Assembly: GCA_951801825.1 (NCBI GenBank)
Contig: CATOOF010000001.1
Location: 264,936 to 328,935, forward strand
Direction: 5' to 3'
DNA: 64,000 nt
From: an uncultured Alphaproteobacteria bacterium
GTDB taxonomy: Bacteria; Pseudomonadota; Alphaproteobacteria; Rs-D84
This document shows positions 24,413-32,949 of the stretch, piece by piece. How positions within the stretch are numbered: the first letter of the stretch is position 1; every line of letters begins with the position of its first letter. The notes beneath the pieces were generated by a model. The model did no database searches. It was given only the letters and a program-made list of their open reading frames with translations, and had not been told where the DNA came from. The translations under genes were made by a program, and so were the position numbers.

Positions 24413-25431
24413 TAAAAAAAATACTTTTTGCATCCGCGGCGATTGCATTTGCCGCGCCGACGTCGGCGTTCGCGCTGGGCTGGCAGATGCGTGGGGTTGC
24501 GCTGGACTTGTCGGGTTACGGTACGGCGGGCATGATAGATGCCGATGATAAAAAACCGGATTTTCTGGGTGACTGGCGTCTGCGTGCCCAGGCGTCTTAT
24601 GATATGGGCGCACGTTCACGCATTGGGGCGGTGTACTCAATTGATGCCCAGACCGTGGACAGCGACCAGGCAATTGATGATTTATTCGTATTCTGGCAGT
24701 CGCGTTCATTTGGCCGTATAGAGGTTGGTATGACCGAATCCGCCGCGGGGAAACTGGGGCTGGGGTTGCCGGATGTGGGTGCGCTTAGAATAAATGACAA
24801 TCCGCTGTTTTACAAAAAGATAAATCCCGACGGGCCCGTTATCGCCGACAATACGATTGACACCGGCGACCAGTCGCTGCGCGTCAATGTTGTTTCTAAT
24901 TCCATCGGTGGGGCGCAGTACGGCGTTTCTGTGGCAACGATTGCGGATGGATTTGATTATGCGATGGATGCCGGCATAAAATTTCGCCGGCCCGCCGGCA
25001 AGGTAAAGACGGCTTTTTCTATAGGGGCGTCTTTTATGGAAAATCCGGATAATTTTTCCGATGAACAATACAGCCCCGCGCTGACGGCGGATTGGCGTGC
25101 CCAGGTTGCGGCCGGAATGAATGTGCAGTATAACAGCTGGATTGTGGGTCTTAATGCCCGCGCCATATATGACCGTGATGCGGTGTCGCCGGCATCGGAC
25201 GGCGTTTCTGCCGGCGCCGGTATCAGCTATGATTTGTTGAATTACAGTATGTCGTTGTCTTATGTGCTGTCGTCTGTGGGTATATGGCATGATGGCGACC
25301 GTAGGTATACGGATAATACCGTTGTGGCATCGTTTAGATATAAGTACAGCGCAAACGTAGACGGCTGGACATCGATTGGCGCCTCTTCTAAGACACCGTT
25401 TGTTGCGGCTGGATTAAGGCTGACTTTTTAA
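24409..25431 (+). CDS. Porin-like outer-membrane beta-barrel protein
   Basis: 340 aa with a signal peptide (MIKKILFASAAIAFAAPTSAFA) and then an amphipathic beta-strand pattern: LDLSGYGTAGMID, FGRIEVGMTESAAGKLGLG (constriction-loop-like) and a C-terminal strand ending in Leu-Thr-Phe, the signal for Bam insertion. This resembles Gram-negative trimeric porins. It overlaps rpoH by ATGA, an unexpected coupling of a heat-shock sigma factor with a surface protein. Confidence 0.8.
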   Translation: MIKKILFASAAIAFAAPTSAFALGWQMRGVALDLSGYGTAGMIDADDKKPDFLGDWRLRAQASYDMGARSRIGAVYSIDAQTVDSDQAIDDLFVFWQSRSFGRIEVGMTESAAGKLGLGLPDVGALRINDNPLFYKKINPDGPVIADNTIDTGDQSLRVNVVSNSIGGAQYGVSVATIADGFDYAMDAGIKFRRPAGKVKTAFSIGASFMENPDNFSDEQYSPALTADWRAQVAAGMNVQYNSWIVGLNARAIYDRDAVSPASDGVSAGAGISYDLLNYSMSLSYVLSSVGIWHDGDRRYTDNTVVASFRYKYSANVDGWTSIGASSKTPFVAAGLRLTF

Positions 25432-25435
25432 ACAA

Positions 25436-25463
25436 AAAACCGGGGCGCATGCCCCGGTTTTTA
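25436..25463. terminator. Bidirectional terminator after the porin gene
   Basis: AACCGGGGC-GCAT-GCCCCGGTTTTT between convergent porin and Yip1-like genes; it overlaps the last codon of the latter. Confidence 0.85.
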
Positions 25464-26057
25464 CATCAGGCACGCCAACGTTGCGCCGGCGTTTTTCAGC
25501 ATAAACCATCCAATACGATAATCTGTGGCGTATACTGTTATCAGAAACAGCGCGAAAATAGCAATTACCGCAATAACATTGCCGCGCCGCCCGCGCATGC
25601 AATAAAGTGCAATATTGTAAAACAGGAATAAAACGTATGCATCAACGGCAATGCTGATAATCCACATGGACGTACAGTTAAACGCCAGTGCATTCATAAC
25701 AAGTATCACCGGATATATAAAGAATACGGACGCCAGTCCCTTTATCGCGATTTCCCAGTCGCGTTCGCCGCCTGTTATTTCCGACACCAGCATCATCAGG
25801 CCGCCCATAACGAACAACAGCGCCACCGCCAAAACAGGAACGATAACAATTGCAGAAAACACCGCCCCCAGTGTTACCGTCGCACCGCCCATCAGGCGCA
25901 GGCCCAACACCATTATACCCCCGACCAGGCCGTACATGAATGCCTTTAACATGGCTTCCTCCATGTTGCCGTCTGCGACTATTTTTGTGAAAAAGCGCCG
26001 CGGTTTGATAATTATGTCGCGAATGCTTTTCATCCATTTTGTTACTTTTGATTTCAT
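25461..26057 (-). CDS. Yip1-like multi-span membrane protein
   Basis: 198 aa. A basic N-terminus (KWMKSIRDIIIKPRRFFTKI) is followed by five hydrophobic segments at about 40-58, 62-88, 105-125, 130-152 and 160-180. The W..I..P..FF pattern at the start and the spacing fit the bacterial Yip1 domain. Function unknown; it is divergent from der, with the der promoter between them. Confidence 0.65.
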   Translation of the reverse strand: MKSKVTKWMKSIRDIIIKPRRFFTKIVADGNMEEAMLKAFMYGLVGGIMVLGLRLMGGATVTLGAVFSAIVIVPVLAVALLFVMGGLMMLVSEITGGERDWEIAIKGLASVFFIYPVILVMNALAFNCTSMWIISIAVDAYVLFLFYNIALYCMRGRRGNVIAVIAIFALFLITVYATDYRIGWFMLKNAGATLACLM

Positions 26058-26075
26058 GTAATGTGACCCTTGGGT

Positions 26076-26103
26076 TTGATTATTTATATTTTTGCTTTAT
26101 AAT
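26076..26103 (+). promoter_or_regulatory. Promoter of der
   Basis: TTGATT (26076-26081), 16 bases, TATAAT (26098-26103). Predicted start near 26110 gives der a leader of about 18 bases. Confidence 0.65.
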
Positions 26104-26127
26104 TATAAAAAATCAATGGAAAAAACG

Positions 26128-27474
26128 ATGATAAAAGTAACTATTGCTGGGCGCCCGAATACGGGAAAATCAACATTGTTCAACGGTCTGACCGGCACGC
26201 GTGATGCGCTGGTTCACGACCGTCCCGGTGTTACGCGCGACACTATATCTGGTACTTTTGCGGCGCGGCCTTATTCACTTTATGATACCGCCGGTCTGGA
26301 AAAGGCGCGTTCTGGTATTGCGGCCGATTCTACGATAATGGCGACCCGCGCAATAGAACAGGCCGACGCTATTTTGTTTGTTGTAGACGGCCGGGCGGGC
26401 CTGACCGGCGAAGACATGGAATGGGCGCGTATGGTCCGTCGCAAAACCAAGGCGCCTGTATTACTGCTGGTAAACAAGGCGGAATCGGCACGTCGCATGG
26501 CCGATGTACATGATTTTTACAAGTTGGGTTTTGGTGCGCCTGTTCTGATTGCGGCCGAGCATAAGCGGGGTTTTGACCAGATTTATGAATTTTTGGACGG
26601 CATTTCTGGTTTTAATGCGGCCGATGATAATTGCGATGACAATCCTGGGGCGCCGACCGATACACGGATAAAAATTGCCATCCTGGGCCAGCCGAATGTG
26701 GGAAAGTCAACATTGGTTAACCGTGTTTTGGGTGAAAATCGCCAGATAGTTCGTGATGCGCCCGGCATTACACGCGATACGGTAAAAATTCCGGCGCATT
26801 TTTACGGCCGCGACATAGTTTTGATGGATACGGCCGGCCTGCGCCGCAAGGCCGGTGTAACCGACGATGTTGAAACACTCTCGGCGCTAAAGTCATTGGA
26901 TGCGATTGAAAAGTCTGATGTGGTTATACTGGTTGTTGACGCCACGCGCAATATTGAAAACCAGGCGCTGGGGATTGCGGCGCGTGTATTTGACGCAGGC
27001 AAGATTTTATGTGTCGCGTTAAACAAGTGGGATTTGGTGGAACCCGAGCTGCGCGATGAAAAACTGCTTAAACTCAAACACCAGTTCTCTAATTCGTTTC
27101 ATCAGATTATAAAGCCGATGATATTGGCGATATCTGCGGAAAAGGGTACCGGCGTACAGAATTTGTTTAAACGTGTTTATCAGCAGTGGGATATATCCGA
27201 CGCATCTGTTCCGACCAGCCTGCTGAACCGCATTGTGGAACGCCTGGTCGCATTGCGCCAGCCGCCGATGTCGCGCCTGAAACGCCCGATGAAGATAAAG
27301 TTTGCGCGCCAGACCGGACGGCATCCGATGAAGATAACAATAAATGTCGGTGGTGCATCGGACATACCGGAATCATATACGCGGTATCTGCGCCGCGGAA
27401 TTGCAACACAACTGCACTGGGAACACTTGCCTGTTGTAATAGAGTATGAAAAATCTGATAATCCATATGATTGA
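26128..27474 (+). CDS. der: Double-GTPase ribosome assembly factor Der (EngA)
   Basis: Essential GTPase in 50S subunit maturation. Start ATG 26128 (448 aa, MIKVTIAGRPN) uses GGAAAAAACG as ribosome site; ATG 26116 and 26092 are in frame but lie too close to or before the promoter. First G domain: GRPNTGKSTLF (Thr where Val is usual), YDTAGLE, VNKAE. Second: GQPNVGKSTLVN, LMDTAGLRRKAGV, NKWDLVE. C-terminal KH-like domain ends KITINVGGASDIPESYTRYLRR in two parts. Confidence 0.95.
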   Translation: MIKVTIAGRPNTGKSTLFNGLTGTRDALVHDRPGVTRDTISGTFAARPYSLYDTAGLEKARSGIAADSTIMATRAIEQADAILFVVDGRAGLTGEDMEWARMVRRKTKAPVLLLVNKAESARRMADVHDFYKLGFGAPVLIAAEHKRGFDQIYEFLDGISGFNAADDNCDDNPGAPTDTRIKIAILGQPNVGKSTLVNRVLGENRQIVRDAPGITRDTVKIPAHFYGRDIVLMDTAGLRRKAGVTDDVETLSALKSLDAIEKSDVVILVVDATRNIENQALGIAARVFDAGKILCVALNKWDLVEPELRDEKLLKLKHQFSNSFHQIIKPMILAISAEKGTGVQNLFKRVYQQWDISDASVPTSLLNRIVERLVALRQPPMSRLKRPMKIKFARQTGRHPMKITINVGGASDIPESYTRYLRRGIATQLHWEHLPVVIEYEKSDNPYD

Positions 27475-27490
27475 CAGGCCTGCTGTCAAT
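27470..27490 (+). repeat. Perfect 8-bp inverted repeat at the der stop codon
   Basis: ATTGACAG-GCCTG-CTGTCAAT; the left arm contains the der stop. It has no T-run and is 50 bases before the real terminator. Possible operator or mRNA stabilising hairpin. Confidence 0.45.
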
Positions 27491-27541
27491 CTGTGGTTGT
27501 CGCGTGCTGTTTGTGCTCTATACGTCAACCGTGTGCAATAC

Positions 27542-27568
27542 AAAAAGGCGCGATTTTCGCGCCTTTTT
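27542..27568. terminator. Bidirectional terminator between der and skp
   Basis: AAAAAGGCGCG-ATTTT-CGCGCCTTTTT between two convergent genes. Confidence 0.9.
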
Positions 27569-27586
27569 GTGTGTCTGCATGACTTT

Positions 27587-28261
27587 TTAGAAACCTTTTG
27601 GTTTTTCCATGCGTACGTTTGAAACCTTTTTGTTCAAGGCGTCTATAACCTGGTCTGTTATGTCCAGATTTTCTGCATCCTGGCCAACGCGTGCAAATCG
27701 GCCGTCAATTACCAACGACAGTTTCTTTTTTGCAATCGTGCTTTCGATAATCGGATCCAGATGATTTGCCTGAACATCGTTCAGTGCTTTCTGAAAGGCC
27801 ACATCAATACTCTGTGCGCGTTCGGTCAAATCCTGTTGCAGTTTTGCAACGCGGTTTTGATAATCGACCACGCGGCGCTGCAACGCATCACGGGATAAAA
27901 TATCCTGGGATTTTTCAATTTCAGCTTTTTCTTTTTCCAGTGCCTTTTGATCGCGTGTCAGTTCATCGCGCAGTTGTGACTCGTATGCTTCTTTTTGCTT
28001 GCGCAAATCCTTCAGCGCGTTTGCACCGCTTTGAATTGCGTCCATGCGTATAACCGCCACGCGCAGGTTTGCACCATTGGCGGCATCGCTGGAAATAACC
28101 TCCATCGCGGCGTCCAGATTGGATGACTTTTTATTGTTCAGGCTGGATACCGCGAATATGCCTATAACACCAACCGCCACAACCGCGGCCGCGATTATGC
28201 CGGTTTTTTTATAGTTGCGCACCGCCGGATTGGCCGCCGTGTTTGCATTCTTGTTTGCCAT
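27587..28261 (-). CDS. Skp/OmpH-like periplasmic chaperone, membrane-anchored
   Basis: 224 aa. A polar 18-residue head and a single hydrophobic helix (about 20-42, TGIIAAAVVAVGVIGIFAV) replace the usual cleavable signal peptide, so the protein may stay anchored. The body is the OmpH pattern: VAVIRMDAIQSG, a long charged coiled coil with EKEKAEIEKSQDILSRDALQ and RVVDYQNRVAKLQQDL, then LDITDQVIDALNK at the end. Expected to hold unfolded outer-membrane proteins. Usually beside bamA, but not here. Confidence 0.78.
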   Translation of the reverse strand: MANKNANTAANPAVRNYKKTGIIAAAVVAVGVIGIFAVSSLNNKKSSNLDAAMEVISSDAANGANLRVAVIRMDAIQSGANALKDLRKQKEAYESQLRDELTRDQKALEKEKAEIEKSQDILSRDALQRRVVDYQNRVAKLQQDLTERAQSIDVAFQKALNDVQANHLDPIIESTIAKKKLSLVIDGRFARVGQDAENLDITDQVIDALNKKVSNVRMEKPKGF

Positions 28262-28340
28262 ATTTTTCCTTCCTTTGTTTTGTTGATGAATTCAGTATAA
28301 CAATAAAAAAATAAAATGAAAAGTTGATTTTTTGCGACTT

Positions 28341-29018
28341 TTACCGTGCCGGGGCGATACGAATTTCAATACGTCTGTTGGTCAGACGGCCAATGTCGTC
28401 CTGGGCGGCGATGGGGCGTGCCGCACCGCGCCCGACTATAAACATTCGTGCCGGCAATACCTTGTGGCGTGCCAGAAAAACAGCCGTTCTCATTGCCATA
28501 TCAGATGACAGTGCGCTGGCGGCGCGGGTATCGCGCATGGCGTCGGTATACCCGGCAATTTCTATGAATGTTGCATCGTATTTGTTTAATATTTTTGCAA
28601 TCGTGGCCAGTGTGTCTGCACCTGTTGGGGATATTTCGGCCACATTTATTTCCATTATTGCATCACGTACCAATATGATAACGACGTCTGTTCCGGCCCT
28701 CTGTACCGATATGCCGGGTTTGCGCAGGGCGTCGTATAATGCAAATTCCAGTTTCGCCATGTACTGCATTGCGGCGGCATTGTCATTTGCTATTTTGTCG
28801 CCGTATTCTGCGCCGCTGGCCATTTGTACGGCATCGCCCACCAGGCGCCCACCCGCCCCCAGATAGACCGGCCGTTTGGCAACACGGGCGGCATCGGTCA
28901 TGTCAGACATGCTGGCGCCTTGTATATAATACCGCCATGTGTCGCGTGGTCCGCTGGTGTATGCCGTGCATGCGGATAACAACAGTGGTAAAAAAAGCAG
29001 TCCTAAGTATCGCTTCAT
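28341..29018 (-). CDS. OmpA-domain lipoprotein
   Basis: 225 aa. Lipoprotein signal ending in LLLSAC (Cys 16), an Ala-rich middle and a C-terminal OmpA-like peptidoglycan-binding domain: FIEIAGYTDAMRDTRAASAL, MRTAVFLARHKVLPARMF, VGRGAARPIA and TNRRIEIRI. It starts immediately after the stop of the PilS-like gene and belongs to the dnaX/pilS unit. It could anchor a surface structure to the cell wall. Confidence 0.8.
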   Translation of the reverse strand: MKRYLGLLFLPLLLSACTAYTSGPRDTWRYYIQGASMSDMTDAARVAKRPVYLGAGGRLVGDAVQMASGAEYGDKIANDNAAAMQYMAKLEFALYDALRKPGISVQRAGTDVVIILVRDAIMEINVAEISPTGADTLATIAKILNKYDATFIEIAGYTDAMRDTRAASALSSDMAMRTAVFLARHKVLPARMFIVGRGAARPIAAQDDIGRLTNRRIEIRIAPAR

Positions 29019-29477
29019 TTATTGTGCTATGAAAGATATTTCATTTGTACGTGATGAAAAACAGCTGTCTGCGGTGGAATCAGCTGGCATGCCGTTTACA
29101 CGAACCTGGCTTGCCCATTTGGGCATTGCGGTTATAAAGTAATCACATTCCCCCACCGACAGTTCGGTTAGGTTTATTGCAAATGTTTTTCCATCGGCGG
29201 ATGTGGTAACCGACCATGGCCCGCCCAGCGGGGCGCGTTCTGACTTCAGTGCGCCGGCCTTGATTAAATATTCGACGGAAATTCCGGAATAATCCCCGCG
29301 CATACCCATCAGCATCTGAGTATCGCGTGCGATTTGTTCCAGCTGGGCCGATGCGATGGCGCGTATCTGGTTTCCGCGTATCATGTTATAGAGTGATACC
29401 GCGCTGACCGTCATGATGGCGCCGATTGCCATTATGCCTATAACCTCAACAAGGGAACGTCCTGATTCTTCGCACAT
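29019..29477 (-). CDS. PilS-like type IVb major pilin
   Basis: 152 aa from ATG 29477, with GGAGGA 8 bases upstream. The N-terminus MCEESGRSLVEVIGIMAIGA is a type III (prepilin) signal: cleavage after Gly 6 leaves Arg-Ser-Leu-Val-Glu with the conserved Glu 5, followed by a hydrophobic helix. The rest matches PilS-type pilins: GDYSGISVEYLIKAGALKSE, LGGPWSVTTSADGKTFAI and paired Cys near CDYFITAMPKWASQVRVNG and DSCFSS. It lies 22 bases after dnaX. Together with the PilV-like genes at 31.6-35.4 kb it suggests a type IVb pilus. Confidence 0.78.
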   Translation of the reverse strand: MCEESGRSLVEVIGIMAIGAIMTVSAVSLYNMIRGNQIRAIASAQLEQIARDTQMLMGMRGDYSGISVEYLIKAGALKSERAPLGGPWSVTTSADGKTFAINLTELSVGECDYFITAMPKWASQVRVNGMPADSTADSCFSSRTNEISFIAQ

Positions 29478-29499
29478 GGTATGTTTCCTCCGTATTGTT

Positions 29500-31068
29500 T
29501 TAGTTTGATACGCCAACAATCTGGGCGTCTGCGAAAAGATTCATTGCGCTGGCCACCAGCGGGTCCGCCTCCAGCTCTTCTTGTTTCTGCTCTGTTATAG
29601 TGTGTGTGTTCTGAGATTGCGTTGCGCGTTCCAGGCGCCATTCATGTCCTGTGGCCTGTGCCAGCCATGCCGCCAAACGCGGTGCGAAATCTGCATCTCC
29701 TTTGCGGTCGAAATATTTTATGCATCCATCTGCAAAGTCGCATATCTCTATATTGCTGCTATAGTACGAATACAACAGAATTTCGCGCGCCTCTTGTAAT
29801 GCCGCCCCCAGTGCGGCCGCACAGGTAATGTCGCATACCTTTTGTTTTGGGGCCGCCGCGGCCGCGGGTGCCGCCGGGGCGGGGCGGGGCGTGTTGCGTT
29901 CTTTGTTTCCGGCTGGTTCGGCCGCCTGGGCCTGTTTCAGCAATTCTGAAATAGGTGGTATTTCCGCAATATGCATGCATCGCACAATCAGCATGTCAAA
30001 ACACTGTTTTTGATTCCCCGCGGCCTGCATTTCGGATATCGATGCGACCAATACCTGCCATATGCGCGACAGGGTGTTCAAACTGACATTTGCGATGATT
30101 TTTTGCATTTGTTCGCGCATGTCGGCGGTATATGGCGAATTTATACATTCCCCTGCATGCAGTGCCGGATGCATGCGCGTTGCCCAATGTGTCCATTCCA
30201 TCATGTCGGACAACAGCATGGTCAAATCTGCGCCGTTAGTGTAAATCTGGTCGGCTTTTTCCAGTGCCGCCGCCACGTCGCCGGACAACAGCGTGCGCAT
30301 AAAGTCGACAACAACGCCGCGGTCTGCGCGTTTCAGCATGGCCAGTACGGCCGCCTCGTCTATGTTGCCGCCTGTCTGGGCGATGGCCTGGTCCAACAGG
30401 GACAGTCCGTCTCGTACGGAGCCGTCGGCGGCGCGTGCCAGCAGTTCGTTCGCGGCATCGGCCAGTTTAACGTTTTCCTGGTCTGCAATCCATGCAAAGT
30501 GTTTCTTTAATGTTTCAACAGGCACGCGAACCAAATCAAACCGCTGACAGCGGGATAAGATTGTAACGGGAACCTTTCTTATTTCGGTTGTTGCCAGAAT
30601 AAATATTACATGTGCCGGCGGTTCTTCGAGTGTTTTCAGCAATGCATTGAATGCCGACGTGGACAGCATGTGAACTTCGTCTATGATATATACCTTGTAC
30701 CGGCCGTTTGTTGGTCTGTACTGTGCGGCGTCCAGAATATCGCGCATATTGTCGACGCCCGTATGTGATGCGGCGTCTATTTCAAGAACGTCTATATGCT
30801 GGCCGGCGGCAATTGCCCGACAGTTTTCACATGTTCCGCATGGTGTTGCCGTTGCACGGTCGGCAGAAAGACAGTTTAACGCCTTTGCCAGAATGCGTGC
30901 GGTACTGGTCTTGCCGGTTCCGCGTATTCCGGTAAATATGTATGCATGTGCAATGCGACCTGTATTAATCGCGGTGGTCAGTGTTTTTACCAGCACATCC
31001 TGGCCGATTAATGATTGAAAATCCTGGCTGCGATATTTGCGGGCCAAAACGGTATAGTTCGTATCCAT
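29500..31068 (-). CDS. dnaX: DNA polymerase III subunit gamma/tau
   Basis: Clamp-loader ATPase. 522 aa, start ATG 31068 with AAAGGAAG upstream. N-terminal YRSQDFQSLIGQDVLV, Walker A GIRGTGKTSTARILAKALNC (about 47-66), zinc Cys in TPCGTCENCRA, Walker B VYIIDEVHMLS, sensor 1 IFILATTEIRKVP and RCQRFDLVRV, then domain III. The tail after residue 370 is Ala/Pro-rich with a short tau-like region. No frameshift site producing gamma was identified. Confidence 0.95.
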   Translation of the reverse strand: MDTNYTVLARKYRSQDFQSLIGQDVLVKTLTTAINTGRIAHAYIFTGIRGTGKTSTARILAKALNCLSADRATATPCGTCENCRAIAAGQHIDVLEIDAASHTGVDNMRDILDAAQYRPTNGRYKVYIIDEVHMLSTSAFNALLKTLEEPPAHVIFILATTEIRKVPVTILSRCQRFDLVRVPVETLKKHFAWIADQENVKLADAANELLARAADGSVRDGLSLLDQAIAQTGGNIDEAAVLAMLKRADRGVVVDFMRTLLSGDVAAALEKADQIYTNGADLTMLLSDMMEWTHWATRMHPALHAGECINSPYTADMREQMQKIIANVSLNTLSRIWQVLVASISEMQAAGNQKQCFDMLIVRCMHIAEIPPISELLKQAQAAEPAGNKERNTPRPAPAAPAAAAAPKQKVCDITCAAALGAALQEAREILLYSYYSSNIEICDFADGCIKYFDRKGDADFAPRLAAWLAQATGHEWRLERATQSQNTHTITEQKQEELEADPLVASAMNLFADAQIVGVSN

Positions 31069-31140
31069 GCAATTCTTCCTTTGGAGGAAAGCATAGCACG
31101 CACAGTCTAAATTTCAACAATTAAAAGTTCGGTTTTTTCG

Positions 31141-31437
31141 TTATTTCAGGTTGGAAATAAAGTCCGGGAAAGTATTCTCGTCTTCGTCGCCGTCGGCCGC
31201 GTCTTCTGGTGCGGGTACCGGTGCAGATTTGTCGCCTGGGGTGCGCGTGGAATCAATTTTTCCCTGTTCGGCGGCAACGATGCGGCCATAATGTTCTGCG
31301 GTCTGCATCAGGCGTTCGCGTTCAATTTCGTCCGCGGTTTGACGTGCCTGGTCCATGTACTGCTTGCGCTTTTGGCGCCATTTGTGACAACGCTGAATCA
31401 TCAGCCCGACCGAGGATTGGTTTTTCTTATTCTGCAT
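31141..31437 (-). CDS. Small DUF4167-like protein
   Basis: 98 aa. MQNKKNQSSVGLMIQRCHKW is basic; a helical segment KQYMDQARQTADEIERERLM leads to QTAEHYGRIVAAEQG, which matches the end of the alphaproteobacterial DUF4167 domain (repeats ending in EHY-R). The tail is Pro/Asp/Glu-rich and acidic. DUF4167 proteins have a basic N-terminus and may bind nucleic acid; function not known. Assignment rests on a short motif. Confidence 0.55.
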   Translation of the reverse strand: MQNKKNQSSVGLMIQRCHKWRQKRKQYMDQARQTADEIERERLMQTAEHYGRIVAAEQGKIDSTRTPGDKSAPVPAPEDAADGDEDENTFPDFISNLK

Positions 31438-31543
31438 TTAGTTTTTCTTTATTATCAGGAAATACTTTTTTCTCTTTTGCCGACGGATTTTTTGTTTTTC
31501 TACATCGGCGTCCGACGCATAGGTTAAAGCATCCTAAAACTGA

Positions 31544-31572
31544 TTGCAATATTTTTTTTGTGTTGCTATGCT
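31544..31572 (+). promoter_or_regulatory. Promoter of the PilV-like gene cluster
   Basis: TTGCAA (31544-31549), 17 bases, TATGCT (31567-31572). The ribosome site GGAGGG (31583-31588) and the TTG start follow. Confidence 0.6.
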
Positions 31573-31596
31573 GGAACAACGTAGGAGGGACGGATT

Positions 31597-32949
31597 TTGT
31601 CACGGCAAAGTGGAAACTTTTTATTACAGGCCCTGCTGGCATTGTCCCTGATTTTTGCATTCATACCATTTTTTGCCGACCGGCTGGCGCGTCGTGATAC
31701 CGACGCCCAGATGTATTCTGCCACGCGTCAGGTTGATGTTGCATCCACCGCGGCCCGCATTTTTATACGCGAAAACGCATCGCACATACAATATGACAAG
31801 ACTGTCGTCACGGGAAACGATTTTGCCGACCTGTTGGAACCGTATGGCCTGCCGCTGGGGTTTGTGCCACGAACGGCCCTGGGCCAGGATATTGCGCTGG
31901 TTATAAACAAAACCCCGCAAGAGATATCTGCGTATCTGGAACTGTCGGGGGGCGATTTGTCGGCGGTTCGTGCGGCGGAACTGGCGCGGCGTATCGGGTT
32001 TTATGCGGTGTCGCGCGATGGCGTTGTAAATGTGGGCATCCCCCTGGATGAGGGGTTTTCGGACGTTGTTCGCCGAAACGAACCCAATGTTGATGCCAGT
32101 GCATTTTTGACCGATTTGGATATGGGCGGTTTTGTGTTTGATAGTGCGGCCTCGTCGGTTGCGCGCACGGGCGGTTTTGATACGGCGATTATTTCAACTT
32201 TGTCTGTGGCGGGCGTTGAAAACGGGCGCAAGGTTCGCAACCAGATAGACAGTCTGTCCGCCACGCTCGCCGTGTTCCAAAGCCAGAGCGGCGAGGCGGC
32301 ATTGTCCCTGGCGCGTGGTACGCTTGTCGCGGACAGTGTCGATGCCCGTACTGTTGCGCGTTTTGGCGATACTGGTAACTTTTCGGCCGCCACTGGATCG
32401 ATGTATGATTTTTCAATGACCGCCGGCCGCACCGGCTTTACCGGCCCCAGTATATGGAATATACGCGGCAACGTGTTGGCCGACAGAATTAATTTCAGTG
32501 TAGAGCGTCTGGATGTTTCGTCATATATAAACGTATCGCGCGGCCAGGACGTATTTATAAACGACGATTTGGAATACAGCTCGCGCAGTGGCATAGAAAC
32601 AGACACTCTTATCGCGTCAAATGTTACGATGCGCGACCAGACGTCGGATGCGCTGTCGTCCGGGGACAGTGGCGCCGTTATTCTGGATGTGCGTCCGGCG
32701 GGCACGTCTTATCTGCCCGATGCATATGTTAATTCTGTTGACAATGGCGCGTTTGAGATTATCGCCGATCCGGCGGATCCTGACGGCAAGACGGTTGACT
32801 GTAAATCCGTTGTTGTCGGTTTGGATGGTGTTTATAACCAGCGCAGTCTGTCGCAGTATTTGATATGCCAATACGTCTTCTGGCAGCGTTTGGAACAAAG
32901 AATAAATATATTGCAGTGCTTACAGGATGGCCGTGATGACTGTATATAA
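31597..32949 (+). CDS. PilV-like minor pilin / pilus-tip protein 1
   Basis: 450 aa with a TTG start at 31597, 8 bases after GGAGGG. The N-terminus SRQSGNFLLQALLALSLIFA is prepilin-like: Gly followed by a hydrophobic helix, but with Gln instead of Glu at mature position 5, as in some minor pilins. After about 170 residues comes FLTDLDMGGFVFDSA, a short motif shared with the next two proteins and like the LxMGGxxI element of PilV tip adhesins. A C-terminal Cys pair (CKSVVVGLDGVYNQ..., QYLICQY) follows. First of three overlapping paralogous genes. Confidence 0.65.
   Translation: MSRQSGNFLLQALLALSLIFAFIPFFADRLARRDTDAQMYSATRQVDVASTAARIFIRENASHIQYDKTVVTGNDFADLLEPYGLPLGFVPRTALGQDIALVINKTPQEISAYLELSGGDLSAVRAAELARRIGFYAVSRDGVVNVGIPLDEGFSDVVRRNEPNVDASAFLTDLDMGGFVFDSAASSVARTGGFDTAIISTLSVAGVENGRKVRNQIDSLSATLAVFQSQSGEAALSLARGTLVADSVDARTVARFGDTGNFSAATGSMYDFSMTAGRTGFTGPSIWNIRGNVLADRINFSVERLDVSSYINVSRGQDVFINDDLEYSSRSGIETDTLIASNVTMRDQTSDALSSGDSGAVILDVRPAGTSYLPDAYVNSVDNGAFEIIADPADPDGKTVDCKSVVVGLDGVYNQRSLSQYLICQYVFWQRLEQRINILQCLQDGRDDCI

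Noticed and set aside
28324-28866. 180-codon plus-strand frame
   Set aside because: Antisense to the OmpA-domain lipoprotein; no ribosome site or motif.
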